This document shows, one piece after another, positions 17,196-26,277 of a DNA stretch of 64,000 nt. A program made the position numbers and the translations under genes. Position 1 is the stretch's first letter; each line of letters opens with the position of its first letter. The DNA comes from Nitrospira sp. (GTDB lineage Bacteria; Nitrospirota; Nitrospiria; Nitrospirales; Nitrospiraceae), in NCBI GenBank assembly GCA_029194665.1, contig JARFXO010000003.1, forward strand, positions 124,001 to 188,000, read 5' to 3'. A model generated the notes under the pieces. The model saw only the letters and a list, made by a program, of their open reading frames with translations, was not told the DNA's origin and searched no databases.

Positions 17196-18554
17196 ATGGG
17201 AATTCTGTCGTCGCTTTTCACGGGCGTCAGCGGGCTCAACGCGAACGGGAACGCGTTATCCGTCATTGGGAACAACATTGCCAACCTGAGTACGATCGGG
17301 TTCAAATCCAGCCGTTCCGTATTCGCCGATTTGATCAGTTCTTCCCTCGGAGGAGCAGGAGGGGCGATTCAGACAGGCCTCGGCGTAGCCCTGAATGGAG
17401 TGCAAGGGAACTTCAGCCAAGGTTCGCTGAGCACCACCAGTAACGGACTGGATCTGGCGATCGACGGCAACGGCTTTTTCCTTCTCCGGGATGCAAACGG
17501 CGGGAGTTTTTATTCCCGAGCGGGACAGTTTCATCTGGATTCCCAAAGTCGCATCGTCGACCCAAGCGGCTTCTTCCTCCAGGGCTACCAAGTGAACACC
17601 AGCGGGCTGATTACGGCCAGCATCGGAGGCGTGACGTTACCCTCGACGACCGCTCCGCCGAATCCAACGACGACCGTCGATATCGGCGCCAATCTCAATT
17701 CACAGTCCTCAACGAGTGTCTTCTCCCTCACGGATCCGAACGGGACATCCCAGTTTTCAACATCGCTCACCGTTTACGATTCGCTTGGGAACCCTCATCT
17801 GCTCACCACGTATTTTTCTAAGACCGCGGCGAACACATGGAACTACAACATCGTCGGCAGTACTAACGAGGTGGTCACGACGAATTATCATGCGTCCAAC
17901 ATCAATGCGTCCCTTGGTATCGTGCGCTTGGCTTCAGGGAATCTGACCTTTACGACGTCAGGTGCTCTTGATACCGAGAGCGTGGTCACGAGCTATGATA
18001 GTGGCACCGCCGCCGGGGTCGCCGGAGCCCTGGTGGGGCAGGCGCAAATCGATTTTGTCGGTGCGACAGCCGATCAGGTGTTTGCGTTTAATTTCGGCAG
18101 CAGTGTGACGACCGACGGTGGCGCCGGAGTTGATCTCAGTACGCAATTCGGAGCTGCATCAGGATTGGTTCAGCAGACTCAGGATGGGTTCGGTGCCGGC
18201 GCGCTGCAATCCTTCTCTGTGGAAACCAACGGGCTCATCAACGGACGATTCTCCAACGGGCAGGTTCGTCCGTTGGCTCAGCTGGCTCTTGCTCGATTCC
18301 CTGACCCGCTCGGACTCGTCCGGACCGGTAAGAATACCTTTGCCGAATCAGGCACGTCCGGACAGCCGCTGGTCGGTCCTGCAACGGCCGCGGGCCTGGG
18401 ACGAATTCTTTCCAACACGCTTGAACTGTCGAACGTGGATCTCGGGGAAAGCTTTATCGACATGATTGCTGCACAGAGAGGATTTCAGGCGAATTCGAGA
18501 GTCATCACGACTTCCGATGAGGTCCTCCAGGAATTGGTGAATCTGAAACGGTAG
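17196..18554 (+). CDS. flgE: Flagellar hook protein FlgE, 452 aa
   Basis: Structural subunit of the hook. N-terminal rod-like motif (SGLNANGNALSVIGNNIANL) and C-terminal motif (ELSNVDLGESFIDMIAAQRG, ending in LQELVNLKR) form the usual coiled ends; the FlgE D2-type central domain lies between. It starts with MGILSSLFTGVSGL and has a strong ribosome-binding site (gaggagg). It is the last gene of the fliK operon and is followed by a hairpin. Confidence 0.94.
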   Translation: MGILSSLFTGVSGLNANGNALSVIGNNIANLSTIGFKSSRSVFADLISSSLGGAGGAIQTGLGVALNGVQGNFSQGSLSTTSNGLDLAIDGNGFFLLRDANGGSFYSRAGQFHLDSQSRIVDPSGFFLQGYQVNTSGLITASIGGVTLPSTTAPPNPTTTVDIGANLNSQSSTSVFSLTDPNGTSQFSTSLTVYDSLGNPHLLTTYFSKTAANTWNYNIVGSTNEVVTTNYHASNINASLGIVRLASGNLTFTTSGALDTESVVTSYDSGTAAGVAGALVGQAQIDFVGATADQVFAFNFGSSVTTDGGAGVDLSTQFGAASGLVQQTQDGFGAGALQSFSVETNGLINGRFSNGQVRPLAQLALARFPDPLGLVRTGKNTFAESGTSGQPLVGPATAAGLGRILSNTLELSNVDLGESFIDMIAAQRGFQANSRVITTSDEVLQELVNLKR

Positions 18555-18569
18555 TTTCTTGATGTGAAA

Positions 18570-18601
18570 TCGGGCTGGGACTCTTGCCCGACCCAGCCCG
18601 A
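18570..18601 (+). terminator. Hairpin after flgE
   Basis: A perfect 10-bp stem (tcgggctggg / cccagcccga) with a 12-nt loop follows the flgE stop by about 16 bp. There is no T-run behind it, so it could be a weak terminator or an mRNA-stabilising hairpin. Confidence 0.5.
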
Positions 18602-18798
18602 CCTCCCTCCCTATCCCGGCTCCAACGTCCGCCCATTGTCCGAGTTTACCCATCTCTCACGTCAGATTCTTGACTACAGTGTCAAGGGGCCGCCCGACAG
18701 TGAGCGATTCTTCCTGCACGTTAGGAAAATTCCAAATAGGATCCTCGCCAAGTGCATTGATTCACGATCTCTTTTGACCAGGGGTTTCAGCGGCATAG

Positions 18799-18814
18799 TG
18801 GCATATCCATTGCA
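18799..18814 (+). promoter_or_regulatory. Sigma-54 promoter for the fliL-fliA operon
   Basis: TGGCAT-ATCCA-TTGCA matches the sigma-54 -24/-12 consensus with correct spacing (GG-N10-GC). It stands 40 bp before the fliL start, in a gene-free stretch of about 300 bp, and would drive the whole export/motor operon through fliA. Confidence 0.75.
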
Positions 18815-18853
18815 GTCTCCCCACCGGGCCACTGAGTCAATCGAGGAGGAGTT

Positions 18854-19405
18854 ATGGCAGATGCAGCCGCGGCCGATGAAAAAACCTCAGTATCGGCTCC
18901 CGCTCCGGTATTCCCCATCAAACTGCTCATTATCGTATCGGTTGTTGCCTTGGTGTTCGGTGTCGGCGGAGCGTTTGTGGTGGTCAAGTTCCTGGGAGGG
19001 TCAAGCAAAGGTGCTGAAAACTCGGAAGAGCATAAGGCCGACGCTGATGCAAAGGCAGACTCCAAGAGCGAGGCCGGTGGAAAACATGGTCAGGCCTCTG
19101 CGCCGGGCGTCATGTTCGACTTGGACCCCTTCATCGTCAACCTCGCCGACACGTCCGATGTTCGGTACTTGAAGCTGACCCTCAAACTTGAGGTGGACAG
19201 CGAAGCCGTGGCCGCCGAGCTATCCGCCCGCATCCCTCAGATGCGGGATGCCATCCTCGTCCTGCTCAGCAGCAAGGACGTCAATGCGATCAGAACGACC
19301 CAGGGGAAATTCCAGCTGCGCGATGAAATTACACAGCGCACCAACGGCCTCCTGAAGAAACCAGGCGTTCGATCCGTCTATTTCACGGAATTCGTCGTTC
19401 AGTAA
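18854..19405 (+). CDS. fliL: Flagellar basal-body-associated protein FliL, 183 aa
   Basis: Inner-membrane protein around the stator and rotor. One membrane helix (about residues 18-42), a charged linker rich in Ala, Glu, Lys and Asp, and a periplasmic FliL domain (FDLDPFIVNLADTSDVRYLK; LKLEVDSEAVAAEL; TKIN-like end replaced by PGVRSVYFTEFVVQ). The start is set by gaggaggag upstream. First gene of a long collinear flagellar operon. Confidence 0.93.
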   Translation: MADAAAADEKTSVSAPAPVFPIKLLIIVSVVALVFGVGGAFVVVKFLGGSSKGAENSEEHKADADAKADSKSEAGGKHGQASAPGVMFDLDPFIVNLADTSDVRYLKLTLKLEVDSEAVAAELSARIPQMRDAILVLLSSKDVNAIRTTQGKFQLRDEITQRTNGLLKKPGVRSVYFTEFVVQ

Positions 19406-19415
19406 CAACGGCACG

Positions 19416-20390
19416 ATGGACAAGATTCTCTCACAAGACGAAATCGATGCGCTCTTGAAGGGCGTCGTCTCAGGCGAAGTGGAGACGGTTCCGAAGGAAG
19501 CTGTCCCGGACGCAAGAGGCGTCAAGGGATACGATCTGTTCAACCAGGAACGGATCATCCGCGGGCGGATGCCGACCATGGAGATGATCAACGACCGATT
19601 CATTCGCCGCCAATCAGTCGTCTGGACCGGCATGTTTCGGGAGGCCATCGAGTTCGCCGTCGTTGGGACGCAGGTGATCAAGTTCGGCGAGTTTCTGAAG
19701 AAAGTTCCGATGCCCTCCTCGTTGAACGTGTTCCATATGGCTCCGTTACGAGGCAGCGCGCTCTTCGTGATGGACGCGTTCCTGGTGTACCTGGTCATGG
19801 ACTATTTTTTTGGTGGGAAAGGGCAGACCCAAGTGAAGCCCGAGGGGCGGGACTTTACGCCGGTCCAACAAAGGATCATCAAGAAGCTGTTGCTGCACTC
19901 GCTTGTCGACCTGGAAAAAGCCTGGCATGCCGTCCTGCCGGTCAAGGTGGAGTATGTGCGTTCTGAGAGCAACCCTCAGTTCGCGATGGTGGTGACCTCA
20001 TCGGAAATTGTCGTCGTGGTCACGTTGCAGGTCATCTTGGGAGAAAGGGACAGCGAACTGTACATCGTCTATCCCTACAGCATGCTTGAGCCGATCAAAG
20101 AGAAACTCTATTCCGGCCTCGTCTCCGATCAGGTCGATCAAAACGGCGAGTGGAATCATCGATTCCGAGAGCGATTACAAGACTGTCCGCTTCCGATTGC
20201 GGTACGGCTGGGAACCGCGACCGTCACGGTGAAGGACGTCATGAACTTCGCCCCCGGTGACGTGATTGTGCTCGACCAGCACCCAGGGGACCCGCTCGAT
20301 TGCTATATCGAGGGGTATCACAAATTTCAAGGTAGCCCGGGAATTTACAAGGGCAATCACGCGTGTCGCGTGGCCAAACTCTTGAACTAG
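19416..20390 (+). CDS. fliM: Flagellar motor switch protein FliM, 324 aa
   Basis: C-ring protein that receives CheY-P and sets the rotation sense. The N-terminal CheY-binding motif is present (LSQDEIDALLKG), followed by the CheC-like middle domain and the C-terminal SPOA domain (VRLGTATVTVKDVMNFAPGD, then GYHKFQGSPGIYKGNHACRV). It starts 10 bp after fliL. Confidence 0.96.
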   Translation: MDKILSQDEIDALLKGVVSGEVETVPKEAVPDARGVKGYDLFNQERIIRGRMPTMEMINDRFIRRQSVVWTGMFREAIEFAVVGTQVIKFGEFLKKVPMPSSLNVFHMAPLRGSALFVMDAFLVYLVMDYFFGGKGQTQVKPEGRDFTPVQQRIIKKLLLHSLVDLEKAWHAVLPVKVEYVRSESNPQFAMVVTSSEIVVVVTLQVILGERDSELYIVYPYSMLEPIKEKLYSGLVSDQVDQNGEWNHRFRERLQDCPLPIAVRLGTATVTVKDVMNFAPGDVIVLDQHPGDPLDCYIEGYHKFQGSPGIYKGNHACRVAKLLN

Positions 20391-20416
20391 TCGCGACACC
20401 ATATAAGCGAGTGACC

Positions 20417-20785
20417 ATGGCTGAGTCAGATTCCGCAATTCGTCCCGAGTCTCAGACGGCCGGTAATCAATCGCCGCAGCCGGCCTCATTTCCCCCCGTC
20501 CAACAGGCGGAGACGGGAGGAACCCCGAAGAACATCGACTTTATCCTGGATATTCCAATGAGCGTCACTGTGTATGTAGGCTCTACGAAGATGGCCATCC
20601 GGGATCTGTTGCAACTGGCTCAAGGTTCCGTGATTGAGCTGGATAAACTGGCGGGTGAGCCGATGGAAGTGATGGTGAATAACAAACTGGTTGCGCGCGG
20701 CGAAGTGGTGGTCGTCAATGAAAAATTCGGCATTCGGTTGACCGATGTGGTCAGTGCGGCAGAACGCGTGCAGCAACTTCGCTGA
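20417..20785 (+). CDS. fliN: Flagellar motor switch protein FliN, 122 aa
   Basis: C-ring protein that forms the base of the switch with FliM. The SPOA domain is clear (FILDIPMSVTVYVGSTKMAI, then LAQGSVIELDKLAGEPMEVM and NEKFGIRLTDVVSAAERVQQ). The N-terminal about 40 residues are Pro/Gln-rich linker. The ATG at 20417 is chosen over an earlier in-frame codon inside the end of fliM. Confidence 0.95.
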   Translation: MAESDSAIRPESQTAGNQSPQPASFPPVQQAETGGTPKNIDFILDIPMSVTVYVGSTKMAIRDLLQLAQGSVIELDKLAGEPMEVMVNNKLVARGEVVVVNEKFGIRLTDVVSAAERVQQLR

Positions 20786-20804
20786 ATGATCCGAGGAGAA
20801 GGCC

Positions 20805-21212
20805 GTGATTGATCTGTGGGAAAGCCTGTTCCGCACCGTCTCAGCACTCGCCATCGTGCTGGTCTTGATGGGGATCGTCGCGGTGACGGTCCGTCGGGTG
20901 ATGGGGCAGCGTTTGGGGATCGTCGGCGGGCGTCCTCTGGTTCGCGTCTTAGCCAGCAGCTACATCGCTCCACGCAAGACGATTGCCCTCGTGTCGGTTG
21001 CGGGAGAATATCTGATCGTGGGGACGACCCCGACCGATCTTGTCCCGTTGGGACGCATCGGCGATTCCGCTGAATTGCGTGAATTACTCGCCTTCACCGA
21101 CCAGAAGCCACCCACCGATGCGGCGCCGATTCCGCGGGACAGCTTTGCTGCTTGGTTGCGACGCCTACCGCTCGGCGTCTTTCATCACGACAAGGGCCTT
21201 CATGACCGATAA
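20805..21212 (+). CDS. fliO: Flagellar biosynthesis protein FliO, 135 aa
   Basis: Assembly factor for the FliP export-gate ring. The GTG start at 20805 follows gaggagaagg. One membrane helix (about residues 9-30) is followed by a small cytoplasmic beta-domain ([20 protein letters not shown]). Position between fliN and fliP is diagnostic. The 3' end overlaps fliP by 11 bp. Confidence 0.9.
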   Translation: MIDLWESLFRTVSALAIVLVLMGIVAVTVRRVMGQRLGIVGGRPLVRVLASSYIAPRKTIALVSVAGEYLIVGTTPTDLVPLGRIGDSAELRELLAFTDQKPPTDAAPIPRDSFAAWLRRLPLGVFHHDKGLHDR

Positions 21213-21969
21213 ATACGAGCCTCGCGCCCGCCTATTGGCGGTGATCATTGTCGGAGCGATGGCGCTGGTCATCCTACCGCCTTCGGAAGCGGCGGCGGTC
21301 GGCCCATCGGTGAGCATCGATTTCGGCGCAGACGGTCCGAAACAAACCGCCGTGGTGATCCAGATCTTGATCCTCCTCACGGTGCTCTCCTTGGCGCCGG
21401 CCTTGTTCATCATGGTGACGTCGTTTACCAGGATCGTGATCGTGTTGGCCTTTCTCCGGCAAGCGCTGGGAACGCAGGCGGTTCCTCCGAACCAAGTGTT
21501 ACTGGCGTTGGCGCTGTTCTTGACGATGTTCATCATGGCTCCGGTGGGCCAAGCCGTCTACCACAATGCGCTGCAACCATTAATGGCTGAACAGCTCTCT
21601 TATGAAGACGCATGGAAGAAGGGCATCGAGCCGGTGCGGAACTTTATGCTGCGCCAGGTGAGGGAGAAGGACCTCGAACTGTTTATCACATTGAGCCACA
21701 TGCCGAAACCGGCCCGTGTCGAGGACGTGCCGACCCAGGCGATCATTCCGGCCTTCATTCTGAGCGAACTGCGGATTGCCTTCCAAATCGGGTTCTTAAT
21801 CTATATCCCATTTTTGATCGTCGATATGGTCGTCGCCAGTATTCTCATGTCGATGGGTATGATGCTCCTTCCGCCTGTTGTGATTTCTCTGCCGTTCAAA
21901 TTGATCTTATTCGTCTTGGCCGATGGCTGGTACCTGGTCGTGGGGTCCATGGTGCGGAGTTTTCAGTAG
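21202..21969 (+). CDS. fliP: Flagellar export-gate protein FliP, 255 aa
   Basis: Main subunit of the FliPQR export gate. It has an N-terminal signal-like helix and four further membrane segments, with the family motifs [36 protein letters not shown] and [20 protein letters not shown]. The ATG at 21202 ([10 protein letters not shown]) is preferred because the family starts here; longer in-frame sequence upstream is fliO coding. Confidence 0.95.
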   Translation: MTDKYEPRARLLAVIIVGAMALVILPPSEAAAVGPSVSIDFGADGPKQTAVVIQILILLTVLSLAPALFIMVTSFTRIVIVLAFLRQALGTQAVPPNQVLLALALFLTMFIMAPVGQAVYHNALQPLMAEQLSYEDAWKKGIEPVRNFMLRQVREKDLELFITLSHMPKPARVEDVPTQAIIPAFILSELRIAFQIGFLIYIPFLIVDMVVASILMSMGMMLLPPVVISLPFKLILFVLADGWYLVVGSMVRSFQ

Positions 21970-22024
21970 CGGTGAGCCCTCTGCAGCCAGCCGATCGCTG
22001 GGTGTCGATTGTGAGGATGACCGA

Positions 22025-22294
22025 ATGACGCCGGAAATGGTGACAGAACTGGGCAGGCAAGCGCTGGAAACGACGCTGTTGGTGTCCTCGCCGATTTTGG
22101 GACTCAGTTTGTTCATCGGTCTGGCGGTCAGTGCGCTCCAGGCCATGACCCAACTGAACGAGGCGACGCTCACATTTGTCCCGAAAGTGGTGGCCCTGTT
22201 TGTGGCGCTGTTGCTTTTTCTTCCCTGGATGCTGAACGTCATGACCACCTACATGGCAAATCTCTTGATGAATATTCCCAACTACATCCATTAG
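22025..22294 (+). CDS. fliQ: Flagellar export-gate protein FliQ, 89 aa
   Basis: Small two-helix protein of the FliPQR gate. The family pattern is clear (ALETTLLVSSPILGLSLFIG, then AMTQLNEATLTFVPKVVAL). Length is typical. It begins at ATG 22025 about 55 bp after fliP and ends 9 bp before fliR. Confidence 0.95.
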   Translation: MTPEMVTELGRQALETTLLVSSPILGLSLFIGLAVSALQAMTQLNEATLTFVPKVVALFVALLLFLPWMLNVMTTYMANLLMNIPNYIH

Positions 22295-22303
22295 TACGAG
22301 GCT

Positions 22304-23092
22304 ATGGCGTTGACGCAGACCATCCAGATTGTCCTCCCGGAATTCCAAGGGTTCTTGGTCCTTATCTCCCGTATCGGAGGGCTGCTTGCTGCGTTGCCGG
22401 TCTTGAGCGGCCGAGCTGTTCCGTTGAAAGTCAAAGTGGCTCTCGTCCTGGCGTTGGGAGTCCTGTTGGCTCCCTTGGTCCCGCTTCCCGTCATTCCCTA
22501 TGATCCTGTCGCCTTGGCAGGCGGGCTCGTCAATGAGATGACCATTGGTTTGACGATCGGACTGGCCGTTCGATTATTTTTCAGCGCGCTGGAGGTTGCC
22601 GGAGAGATGATCGGCGTGCAGATGGGGTTCGGCGTGGTTCAACTCTTCGATCCGGCGACGTCCGATCACACCTCCATTATCGGCCAATACTTCACGCTCT
22701 TGGCGACCCTCATCTTTCTTTCGTTGAACGGCCATCTGCTTCTGGTAGCCACAATTCTCTCCAGCTATGAGTCCATCCCGGCGTTCGGTGCGTCCCTTCC
22801 CGGAGGAATGGGAGACGATATCATTCGCCTCTTTCAGCACATGTTCATGGTGGGGTTGAAATTGGCGGCGCCCGTGCTGGTCGTCATTCTCCTGATCAAT
22901 ATTCTTCTCGCGCTTCTTGGACGTGCCGTCAGTCAGATCAACGTGTTTGTCCTGAGTTTTCCCGTCACCATCGCCGGGGGCTTGGCAGTGCTGGGATTGT
23001 CCATACCGTTTGTGGTGGAGCTTCTGGTTCGGGAAATCGAGCGGCTGCAATTCACGATCGATGGGATCATGAAAGCGCTGGGACATGGCTGA
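22304..23092 (+). CDS. fliR: Flagellar export-gate protein FliR, 262 aa
   Basis: Third component of the FliPQR gate, with about six membrane helices. Family motifs include RIGGLLAALPVLSGRAVPLK and EMIGVQMGFGVVQLFDPATS and the C-terminal SQINVFVLSFPVTIAGGLAV. The last 8 bp overlap flhB. Confidence 0.95.
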   Translation: MALTQTIQIVLPEFQGFLVLISRIGGLLAALPVLSGRAVPLKVKVALVLALGVLLAPLVPLPVIPYDPVALAGGLVNEMTIGLTIGLAVRLFFSALEVAGEMIGVQMGFGVVQLFDPATSDHTSIIGQYFTLLATLIFLSLNGHLLLVATILSSYESIPAFGASLPGGMGDDIIRLFQHMFMVGLKLAAPVLVVILLINILLALLGRAVSQINVFVLSFPVTIAGGLAVLGLSIPFVVELLVREIERLQFTIDGIMKALGHG

Positions 23093-24167
23093 GGACCGGA
23101 GTAACAAGACAGAACCAGCGACGCCGAAACGCAAAGAGGAGGCGCGCAAGAAAGGGCAGATCGCCGTCAGTCGCGATCTGTCTACCGCAGTCATCCTCTT
23201 GAGCGGCATCGGACTGCTGGCGGCCATGCTGCCGCTCGGCGTTCAGAAAATGACCGAGATGACCCGCCAAGGACTCGCGCTCTCGTTCCCCCTAGGTTTC
23301 CGCGAAGGAATGTCGATCGAGCAGGTGTCCTCCGTCGTCATCCATGCCGGTCTCGCAGTGGTGACGCTGAGTCTCCCCGTCGTGGTGGGCATTCTGGCGA
23401 TGGGCAGCGCTGCGTCGCTGCTGCAAACCGGCTTGCTGTGGCGTGCCAATGCCGTTCAACCGGATGTCGAGCGCATCAGCCCGATTAAGGGGCTTTCCCG
23501 CTTGTTCTCGCTTCGTTCTGTGATGGAGCTTCTGAAGGGGCTGCTCAAGATCGCGATCGTGACGGGAATCGGCCTTTGGGTAGCTCGGTATGATCTGCTC
23601 CAGATTCCTGGGTTGATCGAGTTCGATCTCGGTACCGCCCTCCAAGTAACCGGAGGTCTCTCCTTGAAAGTGAGCTTGACCGTCGCCGGGGCGATCGCGG
23701 TTCTGGCAGGGCTCGACTACTTCTACCAACGTTATGAGTGGGAACGAAGTCTGCGGATGTCGAAGGAGGAGGTCAAGGAGGAACACAAGGCCACGGAAGG
23801 CGATCCGCTGATCAAGAGTCGCGTGCGGACCCTTCAGCGCGAGATGACGAAGAAACGCATGATGGCCGCCGTAAAGACGGCAGATGTGGTGATTACCAAC
23901 CCGACCCACCTGGCCGTTGCGCTGAAATATGACACCACCACCATGGGCGCTCCTGTGGTGGTCGCCAAAGGAGCCGGCTTGGTCGCTGAACGTATTCGTG
24001 AGTTGGCTCGACATCACGGAGTACCGGTCGTCGAACATAAGTTCGTGGCCAGAACCGTCTTCAAACTCGTCGATATCGGCAAAGAGATACCAAACGAGCT
24101 GTACCGCGCGGTTGCGGAGATTCTGGCGTTTGTGTATCGCGCTAAAGGCCTGACTCCACAAGTCTAA
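23085..24167 (+). CDS. flhB: Flagellar export switch protein FlhB, 360 aa
   Basis: Export-apparatus protein that changes substrate specificity after autocleavage. It begins with the conserved TEPATPKRKEEARKKGQIAV and has four membrane helices. The C-terminal cytoplasmic domain carries the NPTH autocleavage motif (VVITNPTHLAVALKYD), preceded by the helix MSKEEVKEEHKATEGDP. This intact site is the expected partner of FliK. Confidence 0.96.
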   Translation: MAEDRSNKTEPATPKRKEEARKKGQIAVSRDLSTAVILLSGIGLLAAMLPLGVQKMTEMTRQGLALSFPLGFREGMSIEQVSSVVIHAGLAVVTLSLPVVVGILAMGSAASLLQTGLLWRANAVQPDVERISPIKGLSRLFSLRSVMELLKGLLKIAIVTGIGLWVARYDLLQIPGLIEFDLGTALQVTGGLSLKVSLTVAGAIAVLAGLDYFYQRYEWERSLRMSKEEVKEEHKATEGDPLIKSRVRTLQREMTKKRMMAAVKTADVVITNPTHLAVALKYDTTTMGAPVVVAKGAGLVAERIRELARHHGVPVVEHKFVARTVFKLVDIGKEIPNELYRAVAEILAFVYRAKGLTPQV

Positions 24168-24173
24168 GGGATT

Positions 24174-26270
24174 ATGGCAACGGCGATAGAACCGGTCGAA
24201 CGAAACCAGCTGATCAAGCATCCGGACGTGGTCATATCCGTCGGGGTGGTGGCGATTCTCATGGTGATGCTGTTGCCCTTGCCTCGATTCCTGCTCGATT
24301 TGTTGCTGAGCTTCGACATCACCTTGTCGGTCGTGATCCTGCTCGTTGGACTCCAAGTACGGCGTCCGATCGATTTCTCGGTGTTTCCGTCGGTCCTCTT
24401 AATGATCACCTTGTTCAGGCTGTCCCTCAACATTGCCTCCACGCGTCTCATTTTGCTGCATGGGAACGAAGGAGCAGGGGCGGCAGGGGAAGTCATTCGG
24501 GCATTCGGGAACTTTATCGTCGGGGGCAATTACACGGTCGGCTTGGTAGTGTTCTCCATTCTCGTCATCATTAACTTTGTCGTGGTGACGAAGGGCGCCG
24601 GACGCGTGGCGGAGGTTGCGGCCCGCTTCACCTTGGATGCCATGCCGGGAAAGCAGATGAGCATCGATGCAGATCTGAATGCCGGCCTGATCAATGAGGC
24701 GGACGCGCGCCGCCGTCGACGGGAGATTGCGGAAGAGGCGGACTTTTACGGCGCGATGGACGGTGCCAGCAAGTTCGTTCGCGGAGATGCCATTGCCGCC
24801 GTCATCATCATACTCGTCAATATCATCGGTGGCTTGGCGATCGGGATCTTGCAACAGGGCATGAGTCCGGCGCTCGCGGCTCAAACCTATACGGTGCTGA
24901 CCGTCGGTGAGGGGTTGGTGGCACAGATTCCCGCCCTGATCGTGTCGACCGCCGCCGGCATCGTGGTGACTCGTGCCGCCTCGGAAACGGATTTAGGGAG
25001 CGAGATGACTCGACAACTGTTGATGTCCTCCAAACCGGTGGGCATTGCTGCTGGTATTCTTCTCGCGCTTGGATTGGTGCCGGGGCTTCCGCATGTGGCG
25101 TTCTTAGCGTTAGGGAGCGCTATCGCATGGATCGCCTACCAACTCCATCAGCAGGAACAGGTCCAAGCAGCTCCGATTCCCAGTCCCGTCGCTCCGAAGG
25201 TCGAGGAAGGCCAGACCCGAGTGACTCCGCTCGACCTCATGGAAGTCCAGGTGGGGTACGGCTTGATAGGACTCGTCGAGGGAACACAAGGCACCGCACT
25301 ACTCGATCGGATTAAAGCGCTCCGGCGACAATTTGCGGAATCGATGGGCTTTGTCGTGCCTCCGATCCATATACGTGACAACCTTCAGCTGCGCCCGAAC
25401 GAATACGCCATCATGTTGAAGGGGGTGGAGGTGGCCAAGGCTGACGTCTTACCGGGGAATCTGTTGGCGATTGATCCTGGTACCGGCCAACGGGGTTTGG
25501 TGCAGGGCATCCCGACGAAGGAGCCTGCATTCGGGTTACCGGCGCTCTGGGTACCGGAAGCTGCCAGAGAGCAGGCTCAAATGGCTGGCTATACCGTGGT
25601 CGATACGAGTTCAGCGATCGCCACACATCTTTCTGAATTGATCAAGCGCCATGGCCATGAATTGTTGGGACGGCAGGAAGTTCAAGCCCTGTTGGACGAA
25701 ATCGGCAAGGCGCATCCGAAGCTGGTGGAAGAGCTTATTCCTACGCTGCTGCCGCTCGGAACGGTCGTCAGGGTTCTCGGGAACCTTCTCAAGGAGGGCA
25801 TTCCCATTCGTGACCTCCGGTCGATCCTCGAGGCCATTTCCGATCAGGCCACCAACACCAAGGATGCGGAAGTCCTCACGGAGTATGCGAGGCAGGCGTT
25901 GGCCCGAACCATCACCAAACAGTATCAAGCGCCTGACGGCAGTTTACAGGTGATCACCTTGGATCCCCGACTGGATCGGTCGTTGGCGGAACAAGCGGCG
26001 GCATTGCCGCCCGGGGCCACGTTGAACCTTGATCCCACCCTCTCGCATAAGCTGTTAACCGGCCTCAAACAAGCAGCTGAACGGGTTGCAGCGCGAGGGC
26101 AGCAGCCGATCGTGCTGTGCTCTCAGGTTGTGCGCCGCCATCTCCGTCGGCACAGCGATCGTCTGTTACATAGCGTTCCCGTGATGGGACTCAATGAAGT
26201 GGATTCCTTCGTCCGTCTGCAGTCGCTAGATACGGTGCGGATCGACCTGGAGTTGGCGCAGCCGACATAG
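24174..26270 (+). CDS. flhA: Flagellar export protein FlhA, 698 aa
   Basis: Large nonameric export protein; its cytoplasmic ring docks chaperone-substrate complexes. Eight membrane helices in the first half with the FHIPEP signature region (RLSLNIASTRLILLHGNEGA; DAMPGKQMSIDADLNAGLIN). The cytoplasmic half includes GYGLIGLVEGTQGTALLDRI and HLSELIKRHGHELLGRQEVQ. Length is normal. It starts 6 bp after flhB. Confidence 0.97.
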   Translation: MATAIEPVERNQLIKHPDVVISVGVVAILMVMLLPLPRFLLDLLLSFDITLSVVILLVGLQVRRPIDFSVFPSVLLMITLFRLSLNIASTRLILLHGNEGAGAAGEVIRAFGNFIVGGNYTVGLVVFSILVIINFVVVTKGAGRVAEVAARFTLDAMPGKQMSIDADLNAGLINEADARRRRREIAEEADFYGAMDGASKFVRGDAIAAVIIILVNIIGGLAIGILQQGMSPALAAQTYTVLTVGEGLVAQIPALIVSTAAGIVVTRAASETDLGSEMTRQLLMSSKPVGIAAGILLALGLVPGLPHVAFLALGSAIAWIAYQLHQQEQVQAAPIPSPVAPKVEEGQTRVTPLDLMEVQVGYGLIGLVEGTQGTALLDRIKALRRQFAESMGFVVPPIHIRDNLQLRPNEYAIMLKGVEVAKADVLPGNLLAIDPGTGQRGLVQGIPTKEPAFGLPALWVPEAAREQAQMAGYTVVDTSSAIATHLSELIKRHGHELLGRQEVQALLDEIGKAHPKLVEELIPTLLPLGTVVRVLGNLLKEGIPIRDLRSILEAISDQATNTKDAEVLTEYARQALARTITKQYQAPDGSLQVITLDPRLDRSLAEQAAALPPGATLNLDPTLSHKLLTGLKQAAERVAARGQQPIVLCSQVVRRHLRRHSDRLLHSVPVMGLNEVDSFVRLQSLDTVRIDLELAQPT

Positions 26271-26277
26271 ATAAACC